Shown in pieces: positions 1 through 8,001 of a DNA stretch of 15,889 nucleotides (positions are counted from its first letter, which is position 1; each line of letters opens with the position of its first letter). The notes under the pieces are model-generated. The model did not search any database. It was not told the DNA's origin and saw nothing but the letters and a program-made list of their open reading frames with translations. The translations under genes and the position numbers were made by a program. The stretch is from BHER01 sp051652245 (GTDB lineage Bacteria; Bacillota_I; Bacilli_A; Culicoidibacterales; Culicoidibacteraceae), in contig JBOFTV010000080.1 in assembly GCA_051652245.1 (NCBI GenBank), positions 1 to 15,889 of the forward strand. The letters run 5' to 3'.

Positions 1-1046
1 TTGGCTCCAATACGATGTTTTGTGAGAATGATTTTTTGAACACCTCATAATAATTTTGCTTGTTTTTCTTCGCAGTTTGAATCAGGCTACGAATAATAAA
101 AAAGTTCTCCGTGCCGGATTCACTTCTAAAACAACCCGAAACTTTCATCTTTGTCTTCGTCATTCGTATAGCACGCTCTGCCTGATATTTAAGCAGACGC
201 TCCACTAAAAGTTTCTCCGGATGGAATGGATTGTCTGCTTTTCGTGAACGTATGTTCGCTTCGTAATCTATTTTATGTTTTTCCATCCAGCGTGTAAGTA
301 TCCTTTTATATGTGTTTAGAATTGTTTGTATTTCTTCCAATGATGCTGCCTCTTTAATCTCAGCACGTTGATGAACTTCATACAGTCGCTTTGCTTCCCG
401 CAATACATGGGCATTAAACCGTGCATGGATAGCTTCTGTTAACTTATTATACATTGCGAAGTGATCAGACATTATTACACCAGTATATCCCGGTAAAATG
501 CCCATCTTTAATATTGCATCAAATCCTCTTGTTGCACATGCTTGTAATATGTCTATTGTTGGCGTTGATACAACATGCACCCATAACAATGCCGCATTCT
601 GTAGCTCGCTTTTTGATGATGTTATCTGGGTCTTCTACATAGCTTGCGCTGACACCTTTATGCCCTATCTGGCCTCCTTGACTTTTCCCTGTTTTAACTC
701 GACTATTATGGATTACTTTTTTAAATCCATCTGTACTTGGTGGCCTACTTGAGTTTTGACTCGTTTTGTTGAATCTCCCTTTTAAGCGTTCGCATTCTTC
801 GGTCTTCAGCATCAATTTTTTTTTTATATCTTCGATTATACTATCCTTTTCACTCAATAGTTTTCTCGTTTCTTTTAGCTCTTGTGCTAGGGACTTATCC
901 GCTTCAACAAACTGTTTTCCTAGTGCAGCTATTGTTTGCTCTAGTTCTTCGATGTATAATCGATTGTCTGCTAGCACCAACTGCATGTTTTTTGTCGCTT
1001 CTCTTTCTTTGCGATATGCTTTTTGATATTGTACTTTTGTTGCCAT
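1..1046 (-). pseudogene. IS66-family transposase (TnpC-like), internally deleted and frameshifted
   Basis: The ATG at 1046 follows a good RBS and opens 175 codons: a coiled-coil N-terminus, then the IS66 hallmark NKTSQNSSRPPSTDG and a GGQIGHKG segment. The frame breaks near 560, right after the ATECG residues, where copy B continues as CGCGGK. The rest reads in another frame, open to base 1: WVHVVSTP, GILPGYTGVIMSDH, FNAHVLRE, then EKLLVERLLKYQ joined to AERAIRM and GCFRSE. These are the IS66 catalytic-core and C-terminal motifs. The break therefore looks like an out-of-frame deletion that removed the zinc-finger-like part and the first catalytic Asp. A second, in-frame deletion of 18 codons relative to copy B sits before AERAIRM. 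The gene cannot make a working transposase. The family call is firm; the exact subgroup is not (a single-gene ISBst12-like IS66 is likely). Confidence 0.85.
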
Positions 1047-1154
1047 AAACTCACCACCTTTCCTTGTTTTCTATCTTAAATCATACCACATTTATCAATG
1101 AAAACATAATTTCCAACATGCTGTTAAACCATATAAATAAAGGGTTAGTTGCGT
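1..1154 (-). mobile_element. IS66-family element remnant, copy A (left edge cut by window)
   Basis: The extent is set by homology to copy B at 12751-13645. Read on the minus strand, both share the leader (CCCTTTATTTATATGGTTTA, then an AAGGTGGTG ribosome binding site), the N-terminal coding part and the C-terminal coding part down to the ACATCGTATT stretch. Homology begins near 1154 and runs off the left window edge. Terminal inverted repeats and target duplications cannot be defined here. It lies in inverted orientation to copies B and C. Confidence 0.8.
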
Positions 1155-1217
1155 TTTTTTTTTGGGGTAAAATGCCCTAAAAAAAGATGAAAATTCTTTT
1201 GATTTTCTATCTTTTTT
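1154..1217. terminator. Two overlapping hairpins between IS66 copy A and oriC
   Basis: A T-run with GGGG (1154-1167) can pair with GCCCT and an A-run (1174-1185). Overlapping it, AAAAAAGATGAAAAT (1180-1194) pairs with ATTTTCTATCTTTTTT (1202-1217) around a 7-base loop with one bulged base. Both have T-runs on both strands, so they could stop transcription from either side and shield the origin from the transposase gene. Function is inferred from shape only. Confidence 0.45.
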
Positions 1218-1232
1218 AATTGGAATCTGATA

Positions 1233-1251
1233 ATTTCTGCTGGCTAGTTAC
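1233..1251. repeat. Direct-repeat member (partner at 13669-13687)
   Basis: ATTTCTGCTGGCTAGTTAC here matches the 13669-13687 segment at 18 of 19 positions, same strand. Both are soon followed by ATGTTT. At the partner, that ATGTTT begins a parS-like site; here it runs into a T-tract and CCAC. Confidence 0.5.
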
Positions 1252-1303
1252 ATGTTTTTTTTCCACAATCATTTTTAGCGAAAAAAAAGCATTTTCTTAA
1301 CTT

Positions 1304-1567
1304 TGTGGATAACTTTTTCTTTTTTTATTATTTTACACTATTAATTGTGGAATATTATTTATTTTCCACGGGTCTTTCCACATAATTATAAAGTTCTTTT
1401 GAGGCTTTGTTAAAGCTTTTTTAAAAATTATCCACAATATCTTTTAAATTATACACTATTTTTTGTGGATTGTGGATAATTTTTTACAATAGCGGTATAA
1501 CAGTTATGCACAATCTGTGGATAACTACGGTTAGAGCTACTGTTATAACGATATAGCATGTGGAAAA
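1304..1567. other. oriC upstream half: DnaA-box cluster
   Basis: Exact 9-mers: TGTGGATAA at 1304-1312, 1471-1479 and 1516-1524, and TTATCCACA at 1428-1436. Near matches: TGTGGAATA 1346-1354, TTTTCCACG 1362-1370, CTTTCCACA 1374-1382, TGTGGATTG 1464-1472, TTATGCACA 1504-1512 and TGTGGAAAA 1559-1567. Boxes occur in both orientations in a very AT-rich stretch just before dnaA. In Bacillus this is the incAB-type region that binds DnaA to help build the origin complex and to autoregulate dnaA. Confidence 0.9.
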
Positions 1568-1573
1568 CTTTTC

Positions 1574-1601
1574 TTGCTTTTTTTTAAAATTGTTGTAAAA
1601 T
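1574..1601 (+). promoter_or_regulatory. Candidate dnaA promoter
   Basis: TTGCTT (1574-1579) and TAAAAT (1596-1601) are separated by 16 bases. The box TGTGGAAAA ends 6 bases upstream of the -35, so DnaA could repress its own gene. The leader would be about 55 bases, ending in the RBS AAAGGGG (1645-1651). Confidence 0.5.
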
Positions 1602-1663
1602 AAACTCATAGATATTAATAAACAGGAATTTAAATTGATTTTAAAAAGGGGAAATATTAACTA

Positions 1664-3070
1664 ATGAATAAATATGCTGAATTGACATGGTCAAATTTAA
1701 TTAACTCTTTACTTGAAGACCAGATAATTACAACAATGAGCTACGAAAACTGGTTCAAAAACTCAATTGCTATTGATATGGATAGCAAAACACTAACAAT
1801 TGAAACAGAAGATGCTTTTTCGATGAACTGGATACAGGATAATTATAAACTAATATTAGAAAACAAATTAAAAGATTTACTCGGTCAAACAATTACCATT
1901 CACTTCGTCAAAGAATCTCTCCTTAAAGATGAGATTCCTCCTCTGATTGTGGTAGATAATAGCCCCAACAATCCTGAAATTATTAATTCAAATCAGAGTC
2001 CAGAGGCTCCAATTATTTATGATCGCGAACTTTTGCATAAAAATTCTCATTTAAATAGTAAATTAACCTTTGATAATTTTGTTTCGGGAAGTAGCAATCA
2101 ATTAGCTTACAACATTGCTCAGGCCATTTCACAAAGTCCGGGAACATCATATAATCCAATGTTTTTATATGGAGGATCTGGCCTTGGGAAAACTCACTTA
2201 ATTCAAGCAATCGGTAATCAAATAATTGATACAAATCCAACCAAGAAAGTATTATACGTAACAAGTGAAGCCTTTTTATCAGATTATGTAACCAGTATTC
2301 GCTCAAAGAACACATCTGAATTTCGCGATAAATATCGAAAAATTGACGTTCTTATCATTGATGATATCCAATTTTTTGTTGGAAAAGAAGGGATCCAAGA
2401 AGAATTTTTCCATACTTTTAATCACCTTCACCAGCTAAATAAGCAAATAATTATTACTTCCGATTCACAACCAAACGAATTAACAACATTAACTGAGCGA
2501 CTTCGATCACGTTTTTCCTGGGGCATTTTAACAGACATCCAACCACCAGAATTAGAAACAAGGATGGCAATTTTACAAAAGAAAATTGATTCATTTTCAT
2601 CAGATGAGGAAGTCCCACAAGAGGTTATTAGTTACATTGCCAGCAATATTGATACTAATGTTCGTGACCTAGAAGGTGCCTTAAACGGCTTATTTGCCCA
2701 TGCTGTCATGCTTGGAAAACTTGATATAACCCTTGATTTAGCAGTAGAATCCCTCAGATCATATACACGAAAAGACAATCAAAAAGTATCAATCTCGCGC
2801 ATCCAGAAAATCGTTTCCAAGTACTTCCATATTCCAACTGAAGAATTAAAATCAAAATCACGAAAAGAGCCACTAACAACCCAAAGACACATCTCCATTT
2901 ACCTCTGTAAAAAGCTAACGCCAAATTCCTTACAAAAAATTGGCAAACAATTTGGTAATCGCGACCACACAACAGTTATGAACTCAATAAAGAAAATAGA
3001 CTCACTTTTGAAAAAAGACCCTGATTTACAAGCAGTAATCGAAGAACTAGAGAAGATGATTCAATTCTAA
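1664..3070 (+). CDS. dnaA: Chromosomal replication initiator protein DnaA
   Basis: A 468-residue AAA+ ATPase that binds DnaA boxes and opens the origin. Domain I is at about 1-80 (LTWSNLINSLLEDQIIT) and a poorly conserved linker at about 85-130. The AAA+ core starts near 134 (LTFDNFVSGSSNQLA), with Walker A GGSGLGKT at 170-177, Walker B VLIIDDIQF at 229-237 and the arginine-finger segment RLRSRF at 279-284. DNA-binding domain IV has the signature GNRDHTTVMNSI at 431-442. Most family members read GGRDHTTV; the Asn is a mild variant next to the box-contacting residues. Length is normal for Bacilli. The ATG is chosen because AAAGGGG lies 12 bases upstream and the N-terminus aligns with the family. 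Both flanks carry DnaA boxes, consistent with autoregulation. Confidence 0.98.
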   Translation: MNKYAELTWSNLINSLLEDQIITTMSYENWFKNSIAIDMDSKTLTIETEDAFSMNWIQDNYKLILENKLKDLLGQTITIHFVKESLLKDEIPPLIVVDNSPNNPEIINSNQSPEAPIIYDRELLHKNSHLNSKLTFDNFVSGSSNQLAYNIAQAISQSPGTSYNPMFLYGGSGLGKTHLIQAIGNQIIDTNPTKKVLYVTSEAFLSDYVTSIRSKNTSEFRDKYRKIDVLIIDDIQFFVGKEGIQEEFFHTFNHLHQLNKQIIITSDSQPNELTTLTERLRSRFSWGILTDIQPPELETRMAILQKKIDSFSSDEEVPQEVISYIASNIDTNVRDLEGALNGLFAHAVMLGKLDITLDLAVESLRSYTRKDNQKVSISRIQKIVSKYFHIPTEELKSKSRKEPLTTQRHISIYLCKKLTPNSLQKIGKQFGNRDHTTVMNSIKKIDSLLKKDPDLQAVIEELEKMIQF

Positions 3071-3092
3071 TAGAAAAGAATCATCTTTTTTT
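3053..3092 (+). terminator. dnaA terminator overlapping the stop codon
   Basis: AAGATGATTC (3053-3062) pairs with GAATCATCTT (3078-3087). An inner TTCT/AGAA stem is possible in the loop, and seven T residues follow. The left arm encodes the last DnaA codons, so the stop codon lies inside the hairpin. Confidence 0.85.
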
Positions 3093-3136
3093 GTTTAGCC
3101 CAACTTAGAAGTTAATGTGCTTAAGTATCCCCTCTA

Positions 3137-3236
3137 TGTGGAAAACTTATTGTTATCCACAGGGGTTATCCACATCAAATGTTAATAACTTTCTCTTTTA
3201 ACAAAAGGGTTAATCTTAGTTTTCCACATATCCACA
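3137..3236. other. oriC downstream half: DnaA-box cluster
   Basis: TGTGGAAAA 3137-3145, TTATCCACA 3153-3161, TTATCCACA 3166-3174, TTTTCCACA 3220-3228 and ATATCCACA 3228-3236. The second and third are exact boxes 13 bases apart in the same direction. The last two are head-to-tail and abut the trio-like AT-rich tract. Together with the cluster before dnaA this is the bipartite origin layout known in Bacillus. Confidence 0.88.
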
Positions 3237-3290
3237 GACTATAATAACAATACTAATAAGAAATATATACTTATTAACAGATAAACCCTC
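3237..3290. other. Candidate DnaA-trio tract and DNA unwinding element
   Basis: Directly after the final box comes GACTATAATAACAATACTAA, in which a T recurs every third base (3242, 3245, 3251, 3254, 3257; C at 3248). An almost pure A/T stretch to about 3290 follows. In B. subtilis a box pair followed by trinucleotide repeats, where DnaA engages a single strand, marks the melting site. Position and periodicity match that layout. The trios here are mostly ATA rather than the CTA/TTA type, so the call is an inference. Confidence 0.55.
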
Positions 3291-3321
3291 CTCCTTTTTT
3301 TACAAAAAATATCCGCTTGTT

Positions 3322-3363
3322 TGCTATAATGGTCTGTTAATTTTCTTCAATTTATGGTATAAT
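3322..3363 (+). promoter_or_regulatory. Two candidate extended -10 promoters for dnaN
   Basis: TGCTATAAT (3322-3330) and TGGTATAAT (3355-3363) both carry the TGn extension before a perfect TATAAT. Neither has a convincing -35. The second places a start near 3370, giving a leader of about 40 bases to the dnaN ATG at 3412. They would drive dnaN-yaaA-recF-gyrB. Confidence 0.65.
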
Positions 3364-3411
3364 ATTAGAAGTAGTGAAAACAAAATTTAGATGTCTACTA
3401 TAGGAGGATTT

Positions 3412-4536
3412 ATGAAATTTTCTATTAAACAAACAGTTTTACAAAAACTGTTATCAACAACAACAAAAGCAATTAGCAATAAAATTATTATTCCGATATT
3501 ATCAGGGATTAAATTTGATATTACTAATTCAAAAATTACCTTAACAGGTTCAAGTAATAATTTAACGATTACACGCGAAGATACTGATATCGAAAATTTT
3601 TCTGTTGAAATTGAGGGAGCCTTTGTTTTACCTTCAAGATATATTTCTGATATTGTTCGTAAAACATCAGAAGAATGGATTAATTTTGAAATGATTGATA
3701 CTAATTTATTGTTAGTCTATACGAATAAAACAGAATTTAATCTTAAATGTTTTGATTTAATTGAATATCCTAATGCGTATTTTATTGAAAATGAGCCCTC
3801 TTTTTCAATTGAAACGCAAGCGCTACAGTTAATTATTAATCAAACTGTTTTTTGTATTTCACAAAATGAATCACGACCTGCATTAACAGGCCTTAATTTT
3901 AAAATATCAGGAAAAGAATTAGTTGTGATAGGTTCTGATAGTTTTCGCTTATCACAGAAGACATTAACGATGAATCCACAAAATATAATTAGTCAAAATT
4001 GCATTATTCCTGGTAAAACAGCCCAAGAATTACAAAAAATATTAGGCGATGTCAAAGCAAGTGAAATTGAAATTCATGTTTCATCAAATAAAGTATTATT
4101 TATGTTTGATCAAATTAAGTTGCAAACAAATTTAATTGATGGTACGTATCCAGATACAACACGTGCCATTCCCGAAGCCTTTGAAATAGAAGTTGAAATT
4201 AGTAAAGCTCAATTATTGCATGCTGTGGATGTTGCATCATTGTTATCAAGAGATGTGCATAATAATATTGTTAATTTAAAATTAGAAAATAATATTCTTG
4301 AAATTAGTTCATTATCTGAAGAAGTAGGTAAAGTAAAAGAGGAATTACCAGTTCGTTTTATTAAGGGAAGTAAATTAATTATTGCTGTTAATGGCCAATT
4401 TATTTTAGATGCCTTAAAAACAATACCAACAGATAATATTATTTTAAAATTCAATGATGAATTAAAACCATTTATTATTGAAACAGTTGATGATCGTAAA
4501 CTTGTACAACTTATTGTTCCGCTAAGAACACATTAG
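3412..4536 (+). CDS. dnaN: DNA polymerase III beta subunit (sliding clamp)
   Basis: The 374-residue ring-forming clamp that tethers the replicative polymerase and serves as a hub for repair and replication partners. It starts MKFSIKQTVLQKLL and ends with the typical LIVPLRTH tail. The three repeated clamp domains occupy roughly 1-125, 126-250 and 251-374, with family segments such as ESRPALTGLNF and IDGTYPDTTRAIP. An in-frame ATG exists at 3391, but AGGAGG (3402-3407) lies between the two and is correctly spaced only for 3412, so 3412 is the start. It is probably the first gene of an operon with yaaA, recF and gyrB. Confidence 0.97.
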   Translation: MKFSIKQTVLQKLLSTTTKAISNKIIIPILSGIKFDITNSKITLTGSSNNLTITREDTDIENFSVEIEGAFVLPSRYISDIVRKTSEEWINFEMIDTNLLLVYTNKTEFNLKCFDLIEYPNAYFIENEPSFSIETQALQLIINQTVFCISQNESRPALTGLNFKISGKELVVIGSDSFRLSQKTLTMNPQNIISQNCIIPGKTAQELQKILGDVKASEIEIHVSSNKVLFMFDQIKLQTNLIDGTYPDTTRAIPEAFEIEVEISKAQLLHAVDVASLLSRDVHNNIVNLKLENNILEISSLSEEVGKVKEELPVRFIKGSKLIIAVNGQFILDALKTIPTDNIILKFNDELKPFIIETVDDRKLVQLIVPLRTH

Positions 4537-4570
4537 GACAGTGATTAAGAAAGATGGTGAATGTTTATAT

Positions 4571-4792
4571 ATGAATAAAAATTTTATTTTGAGAGAAAAA
4601 TCACCATTTATTACAATGAGCCAGTTATTAAAAATGGAAGGTATTGCTTATAGTGGTGGTGCCGTTCGCTTTTTTTTAGAAGATAATGAAGTCTTGGTTA
4701 ATGATGAAGTTGAGTTACGTCGTGGGCGTAAATTATATCCTGGTGACGTGATTGTTATTGATGAGATAATAATTACAGTAGTGGGTGCTTAA
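4571..4792 (+). CDS. yaaA: S4-domain RNA-binding protein YaaA (RlbA)
   Basis: A small S4-fold protein found between dnaN and recF in many Bacillota; S4 domains bind structured RNA, and the exact role of this protein is not settled. Visible family residues are ITMSQLLKMEGIAYSGGAVR, then FFLEDNEVLVND, RRGRKLYPGDV and a final beta segment. From the ATG at 4571 it is 73 residues, close to the B. subtilis protein. The frame is also open from a GTG at 4541, which would add ten unconserved residues. Neither start has a strong RBS (a weak GGTGA before 4571). It lies 3 bases before recF, so translation is probably coupled. Confidence 0.85.
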   Translation: MNKNFILREKSPFITMSQLLKMEGIAYSGGAVRFFLEDNEVLVNDEVELRRGRKLYPGDVIVIDEIIITVVGA

Positions 4793-4794
4793 AA

Positions 4795-5892
4795 GTGAAA
4801 TTAGCAGCACTTTCATTACAATATTTTCGTAATTATCAGACTTGCCAGTTAGTTTTTAATGAAAATATTGTGATTATCGTTGGTAATAATGCCCAGGGTA
4901 AAACAAATTTAGTTGAAGCAATTTATACATTAGCATTTTCAAAGTCTTATCGGGCAAAATCAGAAAAAGAATTGATTACAATTGGCCAAGAATTTGGTAA
5001 GATTCAAGCTAAAGTTAGATTTGATAATCAGCCTAAAATGAAGAAAATTGATTATATCCTATCACATAAAAGTAAGAAAGTTCGCGTTAATAATGTTGAG
5101 CAGAAAACAAAAAGTGATTTTGTCGGTTTAATTAAAGTAATTAAATTTTCACCTGAAGATTTAGACTTAGTTAAAGGTAGTCCAGCAGTTAGAAGAAAGT
5201 TTATGGATATGTATATTTCACAGATTGATAAGCAATATTTAATTTCACTTATGAATTATAATCGGTTATTGAAGCAGAAAAATGCTTTATTGAAGCAGAA
5301 GAATGCTGATTTAACACTTTTAGGGATTTATAATGATAAATTATCAGAATTTATCGAAATAATAATTGAGAGGCGTAAAAAATTTATTGATTTGTTTTCG
5401 CCAATTGTTCAGAGAGTATTTTTAAATATTGTTGAGAACAAAGAAGAATTTGGCTTTAAGTATGTTTCAGCATTTGAAAGTATTACGACAAAAGCTGATA
5501 TATTAGCCTATTTAACTGATAATTTAAGTCGCGAAGTCAAAAATTTTGGTGCTCTGGTGGGCATTCAAAAAGATGATTTAACATTTTTTATTGATAATAA
5601 GAATGCGCGTCAATTTGGGTCACAGGGTCAGCAGAGAACCATTGTTTTGACATTAATTATTGCACTAGTTGAATACATGCATGAGCAAATAGGTGAATAT
5701 CCAATTTTAATTTTAGATGATGTAATGAGTGAATTAGACGAATACCGAAAAATACAACTCTTGGCAGCATTTAAGTCAGAAATGCAAATTTTTCTGACAA
5801 CAACTTCAGTTGCTGATATCATTGATAAAATAGTAAATCAGTACGAATTATATAAAGTTCAAAATGGAAAAATTGAAAGAGTAGGTGACTAA
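4795..5892 (+). CDS. recF: DNA replication and repair protein RecF
   Basis: A 365-residue SMC-like ATPase that acts with RecO and RecR to load RecA at gaps and stalled forks. Walker A GNNAQGKT is at 30-37, the ABC signature GSQGQQR at about 275 and Walker B ILILDDVMSELD at about 303-314. The N-terminus LSLQYFRNYQ is typical. It starts with GTG 2 bases after the yaaA stop, without a clear RBS, which suggests coupling. Length is normal. A 21-base tandem repeat inside the gene gives LLKQKNALLKQKNA in the coiled-coil arm (about 158-171). The remB/yaaB gene that often follows recF in Bacillus is absent. Confidence 0.97.
   Translation: MKLAALSLQYFRNYQTCQLVFNENIVIIVGNNAQGKTNLVEAIYTLAFSKSYRAKSEKELITIGQEFGKIQAKVRFDNQPKMKKIDYILSHKSKKVRVNNVEQKTKSDFVGLIKVIKFSPEDLDLVKGSPAVRRKFMDMYISQIDKQYLISLMNYNRLLKQKNALLKQKNADLTLLGIYNDKLSEFIEIIIERRKKFIDLFSPIVQRVFLNIVENKEEFGFKYVSAFESITTKADILAYLTDNLSREVKNFGALVGIQKDDLTFFIDNKNARQFGSQGQQRTIVLTLIIALVEYMHEQIGEYPILILDDVMSELDEYRKIQLLAAFKSEMQIFLTTTSVADIIDKIVNQYELYKVQNGKIERVGD
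5266..5307 (+). repeat. 21-bp in-frame tandem repeat inside recF
   Basis: Two adjacent 21-base units (5266-5286 and 5287-5307) differ at one base, A versus G. Each encodes LLKQKNA. This looks like a recent in-frame duplication in a helical arm. Confidence 0.9.
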
Positions 5893-5894
5893 TA

Positions 5895-7802
5895 ATGGCA
5901 AATGACAATCAAAATTATAGTGCTGATAATATTCAGGTATTAGAAGGATTAGAAGCAGTTAGAAAAAGGCCAGGGATGTATATTGGATCAACATCGAGTC
6001 GTGGTTTACATCATCTTGTATGGGAAATTGTTGATAATTCAATTGATGAGGCACTAGCTGGATATTGTTCAGAAATTACAGTAGCAATAGAACTTGATAA
6101 TTCTATTAGGGTTAAAGATAATGGCCGAGGAATCCCTGTTGATATCATGGAGAAAACAGGTCGCCCTGCTGTAGAAACAATTTTAACCGTTTTACATGCT
6201 GGTGGAAAATTTGGCGGTGGTGGATACAAAGTATCTGGGGGATTACATGGTGTTGGTGCATCAGTTGTTAATGCCCTTTCCAAAAAATTAATTGCAACAG
6301 TTAATAAAAATGGTAAAGTTTATCGACAACAATTTGAATTTGGTGAAATAATGACCGATTTAGATATTATTGGTGACACGACTGAAAATGGAACAATCAT
6401 TCAGTTTTGGCCGGATGAAACGATTTTTACGGAGACAACAGTCTATGAATATGATATTTTACGTAATCGAATTAGGGAGTTAGCTTTTTTAAATAAGGGC
6501 TTGAAAATTAATTTACTTGATTTGCGCATTGAAAAAGAGGAATCATTTTATTATGAGGGCGGAATTAAAGAGTATGTTAGCTATATTAACCGTGCTAAAG
6601 AGCCAATTCATAAGGAGGTAATCTATGTTGAGGGCGAAAAAGATGAAATAATAGCAGAAATAGCAGTTCAATATAACAATGGTTATGCTTCAAATATTTA
6701 TTCATTTACGAATAATATTAATACGCATGAAGGTGGAACACATGAAGATGGTTTTAAGCGAGCGTTAACACGTGTAATCAATGCATATGCAACAAAGATG
6801 AATCTCCTTAAAAATGAAGAATCACTTACTGGTGATGATGTTCGTGAGGGGATGGTTGCGATAATTTCAATTAAGCATCCTGATCCTCAATTTGAGGGGC
6901 AAACGAAGACAAAATTGGGAAATAGTGAAGTTCGTTTAATTGTGGACCGTATTTTTTCAGAAAAGTTTAGTGAATTTATGATGGAAAATCCGCAAACAGC
7001 ACAGCTTATTATTGATAAAGCATTAATGGCAGCTAGGGCGCGTGTAGCAGCTAAAAAGGCACGAGAATTGACAAGACGTAAAAGTGTCTTAGAAGTTTCA
7101 GCATTACCCGGAAAACTTGCAGATTGTGCATCTAAGCATGCTGCAGAGTGTGAATTATATGTCGTCGAAGGGGATTCAGCCGGAGGATCAGCAAAATTGG
7201 GGCGTGATCGTCATTTTCAAGCAATTTTACCATTAAGAGGTAAGATTATTAATGTTGAAAAGGCGAGAATTGATCGTGTTTTTGCTAATACCGAAATTCG
7301 CTCAATGATTACCGCACTTGGATGTGGAATTGGTGATGAATATGATGAGACAAAGTTAAGATATCATAAATTTGTTATCATGACTGATGCCGATGTTGAT
7401 GGGGCGCACATTAGGACGCTGTTATTGACATTCTTGTATCGCCATATGTATCATTTAGTTAACAATGGTTATGTTTATATTGCACAACCACCGCTATATA
7501 AAATTCAGCAAGGGAAACACATTCAATACGTTTATTCTGACTCAGAATTAGAAGCAGAACTAGCAAAATTAGAAAAAACATCAAGAATAGATGTACAGCG
7601 TTATAAAGGTCTAGGCGAGATGAATCCTGATCAACTTTGGGAAACAACAATGGATCCAGCAGTGAGAACATTACTTCAAGTTACTGTGGAAGATGCGATG
7701 GAAGCAGATGAAGTATTTACAATGCTAATGGGTGAAGATGTTGAGCCACGTAAAGAGTTTATTCAAACGAATGCACAATATGCGGAAAACATTGATTTCT
7801 AG
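5895..7802 (+). CDS. gyrB: DNA gyrase subunit B
   Basis: The ATPase and TOPRIM subunit of gyrase, which with GyrA introduces negative supercoils. It has 635 residues, usual for Bacilli. The GHKL ATPase site shows EIVDNSIDEAL (44-54), DNGRGIP (75-81) and GGLHGVGASVV (115-125). The transducer domain follows. TOPRIM has EGDSAGGSA near 425-433, LRGKIINVEKAR, and the metal-binding TDADVDGAHI near 497-506. The C-terminal part has QRYKGLGEMNPDQLWETTMDP-type sequence. The start follows the recF stop by 2 bases, and its RBS AGGTGA (5883-5888) lies within recF, so the two are coupled. The acidic short tail shows no truncation. Confidence 0.98.
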   Translation: MANDNQNYSADNIQVLEGLEAVRKRPGMYIGSTSSRGLHHLVWEIVDNSIDEALAGYCSEITVAIELDNSIRVKDNGRGIPVDIMEKTGRPAVETILTVLHAGGKFGGGGYKVSGGLHGVGASVVNALSKKLIATVNKNGKVYRQQFEFGEIMTDLDIIGDTTENGTIIQFWPDETIFTETTVYEYDILRNRIRELAFLNKGLKINLLDLRIEKEESFYYEGGIKEYVSYINRAKEPIHKEVIYVEGEKDEIIAEIAVQYNNGYASNIYSFTNNINTHEGGTHEDGFKRALTRVINAYATKMNLLKNEESLTGDDVREGMVAIISIKHPDPQFEGQTKTKLGNSEVRLIVDRIFSEKFSEFMMENPQTAQLIIDKALMAARARVAAKKARELTRRKSVLEVSALPGKLADCASKHAAECELYVVEGDSAGGSAKLGRDRHFQAILPLRGKIINVEKARIDRVFANTEIRSMITALGCGIGDEYDETKLRYHKFVIMTDADVDGAHIRTLLLTFLYRHMYHLVNNGYVYIAQPPLYKIQQGKHIQYVYSDSELEAELAKLEKTSRIDVQRYKGLGEMNPDQLWETTMDPAVRTLLQVTVEDAMEADEVFTMLMGEDVEPRKEFIQTNAQYAENIDF

Positions 7803-7840
7803 CCTAAAATATTAAGTTCTATAAGGATAATAGAGGTATA

Positions 7841-7877
7841 TTTTTTGAAAAAAAAGGATACCTTTTTTTTCAAAAAA
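7841..7877. terminator. Perfect 17-bp A/T-rich hairpin after gyrB
   Basis: TTTTTTGAAAAAAAAGG (7841-7857), loop ATA, and CCTTTTTTTTCAAAAAA (7861-7877) pair perfectly. It starts 39 bases after the gyrB stop. The T-run is inside the 3' arm rather than after it, so it is not a textbook terminator, but it may end gyrB transcripts or act as an mRNA 3' barrier. The same shape exists on both strands. Confidence 0.6.
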
Positions 7878-7885
7878 AAAATAGT

Positions 7886-7934
7886 GAAATTGCTTCTTTT
7901 TTCAGAAGAAAACACGGAAAATAGAAGCAATTTC
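7886..7934. repeat. Perfect 12-bp inverted repeat upstream of the gyrA promoter
   Basis: GAAATTGCTTCT (7886-7897) pairs with AGAAGCAATTTC (7923-7934); one more T-A pair outside makes 13. The loop is 25 bases. A shorter competing hairpin, TTCT with AGAA, can form inside the left part. The right arm ends 13 bases before the gyrA -10, over the -35 position, so it could be a protein-binding site or an RNA structure in gyrB read-through transcripts. Confidence 0.6.
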
Positions 7935-7944
7935 AGGGTAAAAA

Positions 7945-7953
7945 TGGTATAAT
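7945..7953 (+). promoter_or_regulatory. Extended -10 promoter of gyrA
   Basis: TGGTATAAT carries the extended TG and a perfect -10; no good -35 is visible where one is expected (about 7925-7930). The same 9-mer is used before dnaN. The expected start is near 7960, giving a leader of about 40 bases. Confidence 0.7.
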
Positions 7954-8001
7954 ATTACTATATGATTTTTTAAAAAAATGAGAAAACTAGAGGTGAAATT
8001 T

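Noticed and set aside
454..1026. Plus-strand open frames over the IS66 copy A region
   Set aside because: They are antisense to recognisable transposase sequence and lack RBS and family resemblance.
2013..2972. Minus-strand open frames inside dnaA
   Set aside because: Shadows of the well-conserved DnaA reading frame. The same holds for minus-strand frames in dnaN, recF, gyrB, gyrA and serS, and for the plus-strand frame at 9731-9925 inside gyrA.
3391..3411. ATG at 3391 as the dnaN start
   Set aside because: The AGGAGG at 3402-3407 would fall inside the gene; DnaN proteins begin at the MKF of 3412.
7978..8001. ATG at 7978 as the gyrA start
   Set aside because: No RBS before it; AGAGGTG is correctly spaced only for the GTG at 8002, and the extra 8 residues do not look like GyrA.
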